Source of the DNA: Tetramitus jugosus
Lineage: Eukaryota; Heterolobosea; Eutetramitea; Acrasida; Vahlkampfiidae
DNA: 64,000 bases
Direction: 5' to 3'
Assembly (NCBI GenBank): GCA_937625935.1
Contig: OW569348.1
Span: 1 to 64,000, forward strand
A program made the position numbers and the translations under genes. The first letter of the stretch is position 1, and each line of letters opens with the position of its first letter. Below the pieces are notes generated by a model that did no database searches, had not been told where the DNA came from, and was given only the letters and a program-made list of their open reading frames with translations. This document shows, in pieces, positions 19,427 through 30,109 of the stretch.

Positions 19427-20864
19427 CTATTGTGCGCCGGTGTTGCCTCTTGAAAATCGTTGTATGGCTTGTTCTAACGTCAGTTGAGGCACAAGAGATT
19501 TGTATACAGTGAAACTTGAACTCATAATTTGATTGTATGCTTCAATATGGTATCGTGTTAGTTTGCTTCGATAACTGAACATACATCTAAAATTTGGTAG
19601 TAAAGCACTTACCTTGAATGTCTAGATCTAACAATTGATGTAATCTCTCCTCCCTTGTTATATGAACAACATCCTCTTCGTCTTCGTCTGACAACGTAAC
19701 TTTTGAATCATCCTCTTCTCCAAGTTCTATTTCTTGTTCGATAATCTCTTTGTTTTCAAGCTGGTCTTCAATTTCATCCTCTACCTTCACCATTTCATCT
19801 TGAGTCGAGAACGGAACATTTTCCTGTAAGTTAAGAGGTTGTTCAGACTGCATAGCGGCTATTGGTGCCTCACGGACACCGGATAAAATATTATCATCTG
19901 GTTGTTCTTCCACATCGGGCTGTTCGCTCTCTAGCTTAGATGACTGCTCTATGTCTCTACCCTGCCGAATGAAATCATCACAACTCTCTTCAATATTTTC
20001 CATACTAGTTGAATTTTCTTCCACTGTCCTTTCTTGGTGCTCAGTGTTCTCAACAGTAAAACCTGAAATGTTAAGCATCTGTGAGTGTTGTTCTCCCTTT
20101 TGGACTGGGCTGTTTTGGATTTCTGGTCGAAACACTCTCCGGGACAACAACGGACTTTTATCATGCATTGTCAACTTCTGTGCTTTATCTCCCTGAGGTT
20201 TGTTTCTAGTAAATTTTGGTTGTATCTTCTTAGGGCGAGCAGAGTTGTATCTTTTCATAAATGGAGTGTCATGAGCCAAAAATTCTTCATACTCCAATTT
20301 GGCATCAGCTATGCTCTTTCGTAGGATAGTCAAAAAATTATTGCTCGGTTCATTTCTCACCTTTTGATACTCAGTTAGATAATCACTTAATCGTTGCTTC
20401 AACAACTTTCCATGATCACTTGTTAACTTTCGATGCAATCGCCACCTCTCTATACAACCAACAATCAATCGTAAATGGATCTTATCCAATTCCAATTCCA
20501 GGTCTTTTGTAACAGGTTCATACATCAACAACTGTTGAGGTTTCGGCAGCGGCACATCATCAGGATCAAAGTACTTCTTTCGATCCGACCTACGGGAAGA
20601 AGCAGGAGAAGTTGCTTTAATGACAAGTTTCTTCTGATCAGATTCTCCATTATCAATATTTTTAACCCTAACTTCACTCTCATGAGATTGGATAATGTGA
20701 TTCAGCTTCTCTATCTCATTGATAGTTGACTCAGGCAAAGACAGTTGTCCTTGTTTGATTTCAGAAATGGAATCAAGTCTGTTTTTGAACCGATCATACT
20801 CTTTAGTTCTCTTGAAGAATTCAAGAGTAATATTGTTCAAACGACAACTATAGCTCATCGTCAT
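19427..20864 (-). CDS. Unrecognised coiled-coil, acidic protein, one intron
   Basis: The main exon runs 20864-19613. A GTAAGT donor follows at 19612, and a 73-nt intron with an ACTAAC branch-like sequence ends at 19540. A second exon (19539-19427) continues in frame and ends LTLEQAIQRFSRGNTGAQ, giving 454 residues in total. Without splicing the frame would end after ten intron-coded residues, which look random. The middle is rich in Lys/Arg and predicted helical, for example the stretch around IHLRLIVGCIERWRLHRKL. The C-terminal third is very acidic (repeated EDE, EEQPD). I do not recognise the family. It is divergent from the small-GTPase gene at 20972, with 107 bp between starts. Confidence 0.7.
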
Positions 20865-20971
20865 TACTCAGAACTAAGCTCAAGAATGTTGAAGAGAATT
20901 CTCCGACTGTTTTTCACAACTGTAGTTTACAGTTGAAAGCTACTCCTCCGGTTCTTCGACAAACTAAAAAA

Positions 20972-22030
20972 ATGAGCTCAAGAACATTCGGTACTTTTGA
21001 TGACTCTGATATTGAGTCTCTCGCAAAAGGTGAAGACTTTCACTTGAACAACTTGAAATCCTTCATCGACTTTGTAGAGAAAGACTCAAAAGTAGGTGAG
21101 CACGTTTGGAAGCAAGTGTGGGAGAAACACTTTGTCGAGAAGGATGGAATGTTGAGGGATTTGTTCTACAAATATGTTCAAGATGACAGTAAGATTGAAG
21201 ATGTGGATGGAGAATATAAGGAACAAGTGGTAAACATTCTGAGAGTGATGGATAAGCATGCATCTGGATTAATTCAAAAGAGAATCGAAAAACTAAACAC
21301 AGTTGCATTGGAAAGGAATGACTTTTTCAAGTTAAAAAAGAACATGCATCATGCCTATATTGAGCCAGATGTTCTAAAGTCTGCTCCTCTTACACCTGTG
21401 TCCAAAATTACCAGTATCCTTGTTGTTGGTGATTCAAAGGTTGGAAAGACCCACTTCTTAAGTGCCTATAAGGGCAATTCATTTGAAACAGAAGTTAACC
21501 CTATTGAGTCAACTGTGAGCTTCGAACAAAAGATTAACGAAGGAGACAAGGAAGTCATGTACAAGGTTGACGTTGTCGACTCTGATTCCATTGTTGGAGA
21601 CTCTGAGGAGAGAATCAAGCTTCTGAGAAAAGCTGATGTTGTTGTTGTCATGTTCTCTGTTACTGACTATGAAACTCTCTCTCCAGGAGTCGAGAAGTCA
21701 TGGGTAAGAGAGATTATGATGATTGCTCCAAAGGCCAGATGGATCCTCTGTGGCAACAAGGTTGACCAAAGGTGCCTGAGATTAATAGCTGAAAATCTAA
21801 AAAAGAATACCTTCTTTGTCACACCTGAGGATGGAGTTGCGATGGCAAAGAGCTATCGATTCCATTCGTACTTGGAAGTTAGTTGTAAGATGAACCGAAA
21901 CATATCTGCTGTCGTTGATATTGCACTTCGATCTGTATATGGTGAATATCGATATGAAACGGTCAAAGGACAATCAGTAACCAACACGGCCACGTCCACC
22001 ACCAAGGACGGAAAGTGTTCTCTCATGTAA
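20972..22030 (+). CDS. Rho-like small GTPase with N-terminal extension
   Basis: The ATG at 20972 is preferred over upstream non-ATG codons, giving 352 residues. Residues about 15-115 form a helical extension I do not recognise (LKSFIDFVEKDSK..., possibly RGS-like in length). The GTPase domain begins with the P-loop GDSKVGKTHFL and has GNKVDQR (NKxD) and VSCKMN (the SCK/SAK base-binding loop). The WVREI segment before NKxD is typical of Rho proteins. The usual DxxG of switch II is replaced by a DSDSIVGDSEE stretch, so hydrolysis may be altered. It ends CSLM, a CaaX box for prenylation and membrane attachment. The Rho subgroup is inference. Confidence 0.75.
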   Translation: MSSRTFGTFDDSDIESLAKGEDFHLNNLKSFIDFVEKDSKVGEHVWKQVWEKHFVEKDGMLRDLFYKYVQDDSKIEDVDGEYKEQVVNILRVMDKHASGLIQKRIEKLNTVALERNDFFKLKKNMHHAYIEPDVLKSAPLTPVSKITSILVVGDSKVGKTHFLSAYKGNSFETEVNPIESTVSFEQKINEGDKEVMYKVDVVDSDSIVGDSEERIKLLRKADVVVVMFSVTDYETLSPGVEKSWVREIMMIAPKARWILCGNKVDQRCLRLIAENLKKNTFFVTPEDGVAMAKSYRFHSYLEVSCKMNRNISAVVDIALRSVYGEYRYETVKGQSVTNTATSTTKDGKCSLM

Positions 22031-22105
22031 ACAACAACCTGTTTTCACTTCCTCAGATTTCTCCGCTTTTGTCCGTCAACAAAATACGCAACAAGAAACA
22101 ACATA

Positions 22106-22534
22106 ATGAGCGTTAGACTACCTGTATGTCATTTCATGCTACTATCCTTCTATTTGAACATCCAAAAAATGTTGGCATGCCATTCAAACTAACCAGCCCT
22201 CATTGTATTTTTCGACTTATCATTGACAAATTGTTGTTGTTCACAAATCAATCTTGTGGTGAAATGCGATTATGTGTCGCGAACAATGATGACTGATGTA
22301 TGTGCGCACGAACCATTCTTGTAGTCGTCAATCCCAGTCAAAACTGTTGGCAATTTTCTCTTGCAGCGATCAAAGGCCAGATTCGGTTTTGAAGAAATGG
22401 CTGCAACCAATCTGTTGAAGACCGTTGTGCTAAATGCAGTGTTGCGCAAGGAATTCACAACCAAGAAGGAAGTGAGAAGACAATTGACCGAAAGAGAATT
22501 GATTCAGGATATTGTTGATAAACATTACAAGTAA
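22106..22534 (+). CDS. Small basic protein with six-codon first exon
   Basis: The proposed structure is exon 1 at 22106-22123 (MSVRLP), an intron at 22124-22366 (243 nt, GTATGT donor, TTGCAG acceptor after a pyrimidine run) and exon 2 at 22367-22534, giving 61 residues. Exon 2 encodes RSKARFGFEEMAATNLLKTV, a central NAVLRKEFTTKKEVRRQLTE helix and a terminal IVDKHYK. The second exon has clearly coding character and ends in TAA, while its upstream frame is closed by stops. I do not recognise the protein. The first exon is short and therefore uncertain; another upstream exon could be used. Confidence 0.5.
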
Positions 22535-22869
22535 ACAACGAACTTGTCAAGTGAAGATAAATAATTAGTATCATAAATGATTCTCTTTATTGTTATTGCT
22601 GTCTGTCTGATCACACACACCTACACAATGATGATCACTCTAAAAACGTGTTCTCTTTTGGAAAGATCTGATCTGACAAAGGTCGATCATTTGCCGTGTT
22701 GTTGAGTGTTCCCTCTCACACTGCTTCCTTTTACAAGCATCAAGTCCCTCCTCTCATCCGATTTAGCCGTCATCATCACTGTGATTCATCATTATCATTG
22801 CACAATCAAGTCATGTGACGTGATAGAGTGATGAAGTGATGATGGTGGCGTACTCAGAGAGGTTGATGC

Positions 22870-24777
22870 TTATTCTCTTCTTCTGGATTGCTTCTTCTTC
22901 TTGTTGTCAGTCTCTTGGACATCCTCTTGCTCTGACTCATCCAAGAAGAAATAGGTTCCATTCTCCTTTTGTTCTCTATCCTTAATAGAGTCCATCTTGT
23001 TGATTCTTGGACGGTTGTTCTCAGGATCACGTCTGAAAGTGATCTCAAGACCTCTCAAGAACTTGTTCATACCAGTCAAGAGTGATTGTGGAGTATTGGC
23101 AGTACACTTGACAGAAGCAGTACCTTCGTACACAATGACACGAGTGGCCAAGTAAGTAGCCATAATGAAATCGTGCTCAACAACGAAAGCAGTCTTCTTT
23201 GCGTGCATAACAAATCTCTTGATAACCTTGGCAGCAATCAAACGTTGTTCAGAATCCAAGTAAGCAGAAGGCTCATCGATCAAATAGACATCAGCAGGGG
23301 TACCAAGACAGAGAACCAAGGCAACTCTTTGCAACTCACCACCAGACAAGTATTGAACCTTTTGGTCCATCAAGTGAGAAATGCTCAACGGCTTCAACAC
23401 ATCAGCTTGGAATTGAGGGTGCAAAAAGGCATCTCTCACCTTTCTGGACAACAATTCACGAACAGTACCTGGGAACTTTGGTGAAATCTTTTGAGGCTTG
23501 AATGAAACGTTCAACTCAGGGACTTCAATGCTCTCATCATCAGGCTTCAACTTACCAGCCAACATCTTGATAAAGGTAGTTTTTCCAGTACCGTTTTCAC
23601 CAAGCAAGACAATAATTTCAGAGTCAGAGAAGGAGCCAGGTTCGATTTGCAAGCTAAAGGATCCCTCGTCAAAGGACTTGGTCATCACTGGGTACTTGTA
23701 TCTGATACGAACCTTGGAGTGACTTGCGTCACTGTCATCCAAATTCTCAGAAACCTTAAATGTCAGAGCATCGGTACGGAATCTCAAATTTTCAGTTGGA
23801 ATGAAACCAGCCAAGAAAATGTTGATACCTTCACGTACACCAAAAGGCATAGTGACGACACCATAACCACCAGGGGTTCCATACAAGCAGCAAATAAAGT
23901 CGCTCAAATAATCCAAAATACTCAAATCGTGCTCCACAACCAAAACATACTTTTCTGGTGCCAACAACTTTCTAATGACACGAGCAGCTTGCAATCTTTG
24001 CTTAACATCCAAGTAAGATGAAGGTTCATCAAACATATACATATCAGCATCACGAATGCAGACAATAGCAATCGCAAATCTTTGCAACTCACCACCAGAC
24101 AAGTCACCAATTTCTCTGTCCAAAAAGTTGACCATGTCCAATTCGTCAATCATCTGTTGTTGAACTTCTCTTTCGTCCTTTTGGGACAAGATTGCTTGAA
24201 CTGTACCCTTTGCAGCTCTAGGGATATGATCAACGTATTGAGGCTTCATCACAGTTCTCATCTTCTCTTCCAAAACCTTTGTAAAGTATCCTTGAAGTTC
24301 AGATCCTCTGAAATAGGTCAAAATCTCTTCCCAATCAGGTGGATTTGCATAATTTCCAAGATTTGGCTTCTGCTTACCTGCCAGAATCTTGAGTGCGGTT
24401 GACTTTCCTGTACCGTTAGAACCAACAAGACCAAGAACTTGACCAGGTCTTGGCAAAGGCAAACGATGAAGCTTAAAGGTGTTTGGACCATAACGATGAG
24501 TGGTTTCATTCTCCAAATTCTTTGGCAAATTGATGATTTGAATGGCTTCGAATGGGCACTTCTTCACACAGATACCACAACCAACGCACAATTCTTCAGA
24601 CAACCATGCAATCTTATCGGTTGGCTTGACTTCAATACAGAGCTTACCGATACGAACAACAGGGCAAGATTTTTTGCACTCTTGTCTGCACTTTTTTGGT
24701 TTGCATCGATCTTCAGCAACGATAGCAATACGGGTGAGTTTGGTTTCCTCCTTTGTTGCTTTTTCCTTCTTGACCAT
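22870..24777 (-). CDS. ABCE1: ABCE1/RLI1 ribosome recycling ATPase
   Basis: A 635-residue intronless protein. The N terminus carries two [4Fe-4S] ferredoxin-like motifs ([15 protein letters not shown] and [12 protein letters not shown]). Two ABC ATPase domains follow, with Walker [10 protein letters not shown] and GENGTGKTT, signatures LSGGELQR (both copies) and Walker B regions ending FDEPSSYLD and IDEPSAYLD. This is the invariant architecture of ABCE1 (Rli1, Pixie), the cytosolic factor that splits 80S ribosomes after termination and aids initiation. The length is slightly above the usual 600 because of a charged, Lys-rich C-terminal tail. The ATG at 24777 gives the expected MVKKEK start. 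Confidence 0.97.
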   Translation of the reverse strand: MVKKEKATKEETKLTRIAIVAEDRCKPKKCRQECKKSCPVVRIGKLCIEVKPTDKIAWLSEELCVGCGICVKKCPFEAIQIINLPKNLENETTHRYGPNTFKLHRLPLPRPGQVLGLVGSNGTGKSTALKILAGKQKPNLGNYANPPDWEEILTYFRGSELQGYFTKVLEEKMRTVMKPQYVDHIPRAAKGTVQAILSQKDEREVQQQMIDELDMVNFLDREIGDLSGGELQRFAIAIVCIRDADMYMFDEPSSYLDVKQRLQAARVIRKLLAPEKYVLVVEHDLSILDYLSDFICCLYGTPGGYGVVTMPFGVREGINIFLAGFIPTENLRFRTDALTFKVSENLDDSDASHSKVRIRYKYPVMTKSFDEGSFSLQIEPGSFSDSEIIVLLGENGTGKTTFIKMLAGKLKPDDESIEVPELNVSFKPQKISPKFPGTVRELLSRKVRDAFLHPQFQADVLKPLSISHLMDQKVQYLSGGELQRVALVLCLGTPADVYLIDEPSAYLDSEQRLIAAKVIKRFVMHAKKTAFVVEHDFIMATYLATRVIVYEGTASVKCTANTPQSLLTGMNKFLRGLEITFRRDPENNRPRINKMDSIKDREQKENGTYFFLDESEQEDVQETDNKKKKQSRRRE

Positions 24778-25415
24778 TGTGTCTCAAATGATAATTGGTG
24801 TGTGGGTGTAATGTGATATTGAGGTTTTGCTCGCGGATGAAAAAGACGAAAAAAGAGCAGATTGGTTTTTTTTCTGTGTGAGCTTTTTTTTAACTTCATG
24901 TTCATTGAACGTTCAATAAAAAATTTGAAGAACGAGTTGACTGGAAGACAATTTCGTGAGGCAAGCTGAAGTACCAGTGGATAGTGGGATGTGTCGAGTC
25001 AATTCTAATCTTGATTGCCCAAGCAGTTCCAGTTTGTTTTCGTCCACAAAAAAATTGTCTTCATCCGAATCCTTGAGTTTCTTCTTTGTAAAGATTGTCA
25101 AGGATCATGTATGCAAGGAGTCCCACTTCTCATCACTGAGCGAACAGTGATGTCGCCCTTCAGACCGAATGATTCACAGGCGGGGAGTAACAGGAAGTTT
25201 TCTCTGAAAGTTCAAGTTACAAAAATTCCGAAGCGGGTTGACTCTCATGGCGCCAAACACAAGCCACTCTCACTTCTCTCAAGCAAATCACAAGTCAAAG
25301 CGGTGTAGTGTATAACAGAGAGGATCAAAAAAATTCATTTTTCATTTATTCTACATTTTATCACCAACTTTATTTCCAAACCCCACCACACATAATCACC
25401 CAATTACATAAAAAC
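24778..25415. other. Intergenic region between ABCE1 and CCT3
   Basis: This is about 640 bases between divergent genes. It holds several short overlapping frames on both strands (for example, plus strand 25150-25308 from an ATG, 52 codons and basic). A Lys/Asp-rich minus-strand frame lies at 24913-25101, without an ATG. One may be part of a small spliced gene, but I could not build a convincing model. Both flanking promoters must lie here. Confidence 0.35.
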
Positions 25416-27232
25416 ATGTTCCCTGGAGGCAGACCACAACCACAAGTTTTCGTTCTGAACCAAAACACAAAGAGAGAGAGTGGCAGAAAAGCTCAAAAGA
25501 GCAACATGCAAGCCGGTAAGGCCGTCTCTGACATCATTAGAACCACTCTAGGTCCAAAAGCTATGCTAAAAATGATCTTGGATCAAATGGGCACTGTACA
25601 ATTGACTTCTGATGGTAACGCAATTTTGAGAGAAGTTGACGTGAGTCATCCAGCTGCTAAGCACATGATTGAATTGAGTAGAACACAAGATGAAGAAGTT
25701 GGTGATGGTACCACCTCTGTCATCATTTTGGGTATGTTATTTTTTTATTTGATCAACAACCAATTTGATAGTGGAAAGATGATTTGTTTACTGACTTGTC
25801 CTTTTTTTTCACACACATCAAATAACATGAAAATGTAATGAATTGATGCTTCTTGATTTCACAAACCTTGTATCTAGCTGGTGAGATGCTCGCTGTTGCT
25901 GAGCCATTCTTGGACAGAAATGTTCACCCAACTCGTATTGTAAAGGGATACTTTATGGCTTTGGAGGATGCTATTCAAGTTATGAGTGAAAAGCTCACCG
26001 TTAAGGTCGATTTGAATGATATCGTCCAAGTTACAAGCATTGTCAAGAGTTGTATTGGTACAAAATTCACTCACAGACACAGTGAACTCATGTGTAAATT
26101 GGCTATTGATGCAGTCAAGACTATTTCAGCATCTACTGAAGAAGGAATGACCAGCAAGGACATTGATATCAAGAGATTTGCTAGAATTGAAAAGATTCCT
26201 GGTGGAAGCTTTGATGAGTCTCGTGTCTTGAGCGGTGTTGTCCTGAATAAGGATATCTTGCATCCAAAGATGAGAAGAAGAATTGAGAATCCACGTATTT
26301 TGTTGTTGGATTGTCCACTGGAGTACAAGAAGGGTGAATCCATGACTGGTGTCAATTTGGAAAAGGAAGAAGACTTTGAACTCTTGTTGAAGTTGGAAGA
26401 TGAATACGTGAAGCAATTGTGTGATGATATTGCAAAGTTCAAGCCTGATCTTGTTATTACTGAGAAGGGTATCAGCGATTTGGCACAATACTACTTTGTC
26501 AAGAATGGCATAACTGCTTTGAGACGTTTGAGAAAGACTGATAATGATAGAATTGCTCGTGCTGTTGGTGCTACCATCTGTCACAGAACCAGTGAGATCA
26601 AGGAGAGCGACATTGGTACTGGTGCTGGATTGTTTGATGTTCGTAAGATTGGTGACGAATACTTTGCATTCATTGAAGAATGCAAGTCACCAAAGGCATG
26701 CTCTGTTATTCTCCGTGGTCCATCCAAGGACATTTTGAACGAAATTGAAAGAAACTTGCAAGATGCTTTGCATGTTGTTAAGAACATTTATATCGACCCT
26801 AGAATTGTCCCTGGTGGTGGTGCCGTTGAAATGGCATTGAGCCACGAGTTGGTTGAGAAGTCCAAGAGCGTTAAGGGTATTGAACAACTACCTTATGAGT
26901 CTGTTGCACGTGCTCTTGAGGTTATTCCAAGAACTTTGGCACAAAACTGTGGTGCAAAGGTTATTAGAGTGATAACTGAATTGAGAGCAAAGCACGCCGC
27001 TCAAGGAGATGCTGACAAGATCTTCTTTGGTATTGATGGTGAAAAGGGTACCATCACGGATATGAGAACCCTTCAAATCTGGGAACCTTTTGCTGTGAAG
27101 GCACAAACATTGAAGACTGCTATTGAAGCTTCATGTCTGCTAATTAGAATTGATGACGTGCTGAGTGGAATCAGCAAGGGTAAGCAAGGTGCTGGAGGCG
27201 CAGGTGGAAATCCAGATGAAGCTAATGAGTAA
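25416..27232 (+). CDS. CCT3: CCT3, T-complex protein 1 gamma subunit
   Basis: Two exons (25416-25731 and 25878-27232) give 556 residues. The 146-nt intron (GTATGT...TATCTAG) splits an Ala codon and restores SVIILAGEMLAVAEPFL, a conserved chaperonin block. Group II chaperonin hallmarks are present: TLGPKAMLKM, NDGNAILRE-like DGNAILREVD, EVGDGTTSVI and VPGGGAVEM. The N terminus (MFPGGRPQPQVFVLN...) and IIRTTLGPKAMLKM region match the gamma subunit best. TRiC/CCT folds actin, tubulin and other cytosolic proteins using ATP. The length matches the family (about 545). Confidence 0.95.
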
Positions 27233-27297
27233 ATTTATTGACTCAAGAATAAGTTCTCCCAATTGTTCACTATATATGTAAATCAATTACTTTCTCT

Positions 27298-28492
27298 TTA
27301 TAATTTTGTAATTATGGTTATGTCATAGGTGTTCGTGACACCCCTTCTTGCTTGGTCCAGTTTCTTGAAGTGTGACTCTGGTTTGTATTCTGCCAAGATA
27401 AGGCCTGATAAGTCTACATGAGTGGAAATGGAGATGATATTGTAGTTCTTGAGAGAGTACACACTGCTCTTCTGACCTTCATCCTGATGGAACACAATCA
27501 GTTCATTTGAAGGATTTACAAGAATGGAGAATTGATTGCTGGGCATGAATAAGCCATTGTAATTGAGCCCCAAGGATCGAAATCCCCAACCAGGACTCAA
27601 AACTCCCACACTATTCTGCTCACTGACTTTATCCTCAGATGAGGCAGGAATAAGAGCTATTCTTTCACTTGAGTAATGTGTTCCAATACCTGCTATCGGG
27701 TGGTTGACCTCCAACTGGAGTATGTGTTGTCCAATCTGTACGCCTGCATTATCTGTCTATCAATATGAATTCGATTATTAGAACAAGGAACAGTTAAATC
27801 AATGAGTACATACCTGAAGCTATAAAGTTATCCAAATCTCCCATGATTAAGATATCTACACTAGAGAGTTGAATGATAGTTTGATTGAGTGTACACCGGA
27901 CTGACTTGATTCTCGTATTCTCGAACGGATACGGTAACGACACTCTCCGAAACAGAAGAATATTATCAATCGAGTCTGGGCAACACTGGTGATACTTGTT
28001 CCATCCAGATGTATACAAATGTGTGGAGTCTGTAAGGGCAGAGTGCATACTTCCACAGTCAATATTTTGGATCCTCAAACAATCAGTAGGATCTTCCACA
28101 ATACAAGGTTGAAATTGTTGGGATAAGGGCACAACATGAGGTTCAATGTTTCTTGCAAGCTGACCCTGGGAGTTACTACCCAAGGACAACACTACCTGTT
28201 CATCATTCGCCTCATTAATCATAAGTAACATGGAGAAGTTGTATCCAGATTTCAAGTTCAGGACTCTTCCTTTCACTGGTAGATCTAACATGGTGAATGG
28301 ATTTTCTAATGTCCAGTTGTCAGAGGCTACAATTTCACTCTCATCGTACTTTCTCTGCACAAACACTTCATCGTCCTCTGTCACAATAATCGTAATGAAA
28401 GCACCACAAGTGACCAACTTTACTTGGAAGTTGTGCTCCATTGGACAGACAGCTGGATCTCTTCCAGCGTGAACCTCTAACAAACTCTTCAT
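27298..28492 (-). CDS. RCC1-repeat-like protein, one intron
   Basis: Exons 28492-27814 and 27743-27298 are joined across a 70-nt intron (27813-27744, GTATGT donor, TGCAG acceptor). Without splicing the first frame stops soon after the donor. Segments such as VVLSLGSNSQGQLARN, IQNIDCGSMHSALTDS and LYTSGWNKYHQC are typical RCC1 blades (G-x-N-x-x-G-Q-L; C-G-x-x-H-x-x-x-L). The ATG at 28492 (MKSLLEVH) is the first in frame. The frame stays open to 28551 without an ATG, and a second frame upstream (28721-28536, ending in TDRQELKSF-like sequence) may be its true N terminus, separated by a frameshift or unrecognised intron. The precise function is unknown. Confidence 0.6.
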
Positions 28493-28833
28493 TCTATGAT
28501 TTCTTTGACTTTCTATCTCAATGTTCTTCAATCTGTCAACCAAACGATTTCAATTCCTGCCTGTCAGATCCAGTCCATTTAAAAGTGTACACGTCAGCCA
28601 AGTTGACTTGTGGTGAGAGGCTCGATAGTAATGAAAAAAATGAAAACAATTTATTCTTTGATATCTGCTGTGTGATCACAATGGAACAGTCATTCCTAAT
28701 TACTGTTCTTGTTTGGTACATATCAAAAACCTAGATGTAGCTTGCAATACTTGCGAGCTACAAGGAGAGGTATTTTTCTCTCCTTGAGACAGCTTATCCA
28801 ACTCTATAGAGTGAGTATGGATTCAATTCTGCT

Positions 28834-29628
28834 TTAGCTGCCCATGTTCTGAGTGTACTTGGAGAAGAAGAACAGACAAGCTAAGCTCAAGATACACAAC
28901 AGTATCGATATCAAGTTATTGTAAAAGAGCTTTTCTTCACTACCACTAGTCACACAGTGTCTATTTTCGTTAATGTAGCAAACAGTTTCCAAATCTTTTG
29001 CAAATGTGACTCTCTTTCTGGGTGAGAGGCAGTCAGTGGTCTCTGTTGGAGAAGGCACATCAGTAGAGCTATCATTTTCTGTTGGTGTCGTGCAGTCATA
29101 GCAGCTGTTGAAGCACTCATTGACTCTCGCAATTCGACTGCTGAGTCCTGTGAATGGCAGTGGCTGTGATTTCATGACCTCTGTACAGTTTTTGACCGGT
29201 TCAGGATTTACGACTAGGGGTGTCGCGCATTGTACATTCTCCGAAGCGATTCCAAAAGAAGAATTTTCAGTGTGGAAAAAGGAAGCATTCATTCTTTTGT
29301 GCAAGTGGACTGTTGTCGTCATCATTTGAGGCGATGACGAAGAGCAGCTTGGAACCATGAGGTCATTACTTGTCATGTGATAAATCTTTGGTGGAGATTG
29401 AGCGACTATCGTTGTTGTAGTAGTAGTGGTCGTAGTAGTTGTAGCAGTAGAAAAGACGGACAACTCTTGACTGCTCTTGTCCATGGTGGTGTTGAATAGA
29501 GAAGAAGCAGCAGCAGTTGCATTGTGGCACATGATGGGTGGTGATGTGGGTGAAGCCATGAGTTGTAGTCGACGGGTCAAGTCATCAGAGTCACAAGAGA
29601 AATGATGAGTGGTGTGAATAAAGGACAT
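28834..29628 (-). CDS. Tail-anchored Ser/Thr-rich protein with RVxF motif
   Basis: A 264-residue frame from the ATG at 29628. Most of it is low-complexity Ser/Thr, including a 12-Thr run, and looks disordered. Near the C terminus, SPRKRVTFAKDLE contains KRVTF, the canonical docking motif for protein phosphatase 1. The last 30 residues (LISILLCILSLACLFFFS, then a short polar tail) form one membrane segment, so the protein is probably tail-anchored with the disordered part in the cytosol. No homologue is recognised. A PP1-targeting role is inference from the motif. Confidence 0.6.
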   Translation of the reverse strand: MSFIHTTHHFSCDSDDLTRRLQLMASPTSPPIMCHNATAAASSLFNTTMDKSSQELSVFSTATTTTTTTTTTTIVAQSPPKIYHMTSNDLMVPSCSSSSPQMMTTTVHLHKRMNASFFHTENSSFGIASENVQCATPLVVNPEPVKNCTEVMKSQPLPFTGLSSRIARVNECFNSCYDCTTPTENDSSTDVPSPTETTDCLSPRKRVTFAKDLETVCYINENRHCVTSGSEEKLFYNNLISILLCILSLACLFFFSKYTQNMGS

Positions 29629-30109
29629 GTTGTTTGCAGTTTTGGTGTTGTTGTTCAAGTTGTGGGTGGTGTTCAGATCTGCGACTACTAGGTAGGATAA
29701 CTGGAAAAGCTAGCTATCGAAAAGAGTATCGAATAAGATGATGGGGTTGGTTGCTTTTGTTGCTCGTGTCGTATCGAACAATGACGATTTGCTGAATCGA
29801 GGAGCTTGTTTGTCCAAAACCTATTATTAAGCACATTCAAGATTCAGGTTGGGGCTCCTGATTGGTGCATTGGCTTTCTGGATAACACCCTTCAAGCCCA
29901 TGGTTGTGAGAAATTCGTAATTTCTCACAACGTAAAAATAAAAATGTGAAGAAATTCTACTTGTCCCGCGGAGGAAGTGAATCCCGCGTTCCCAAATTGA
30001 ACATGATGTTTGCCCATTTGGGATCATTATCGTTTGGCGCCAAAAACTTCACAATTTGAACCCCAAAACAATTCATCAACAATTTCATCAAGGACGCCAC
30101 CAAGACACG

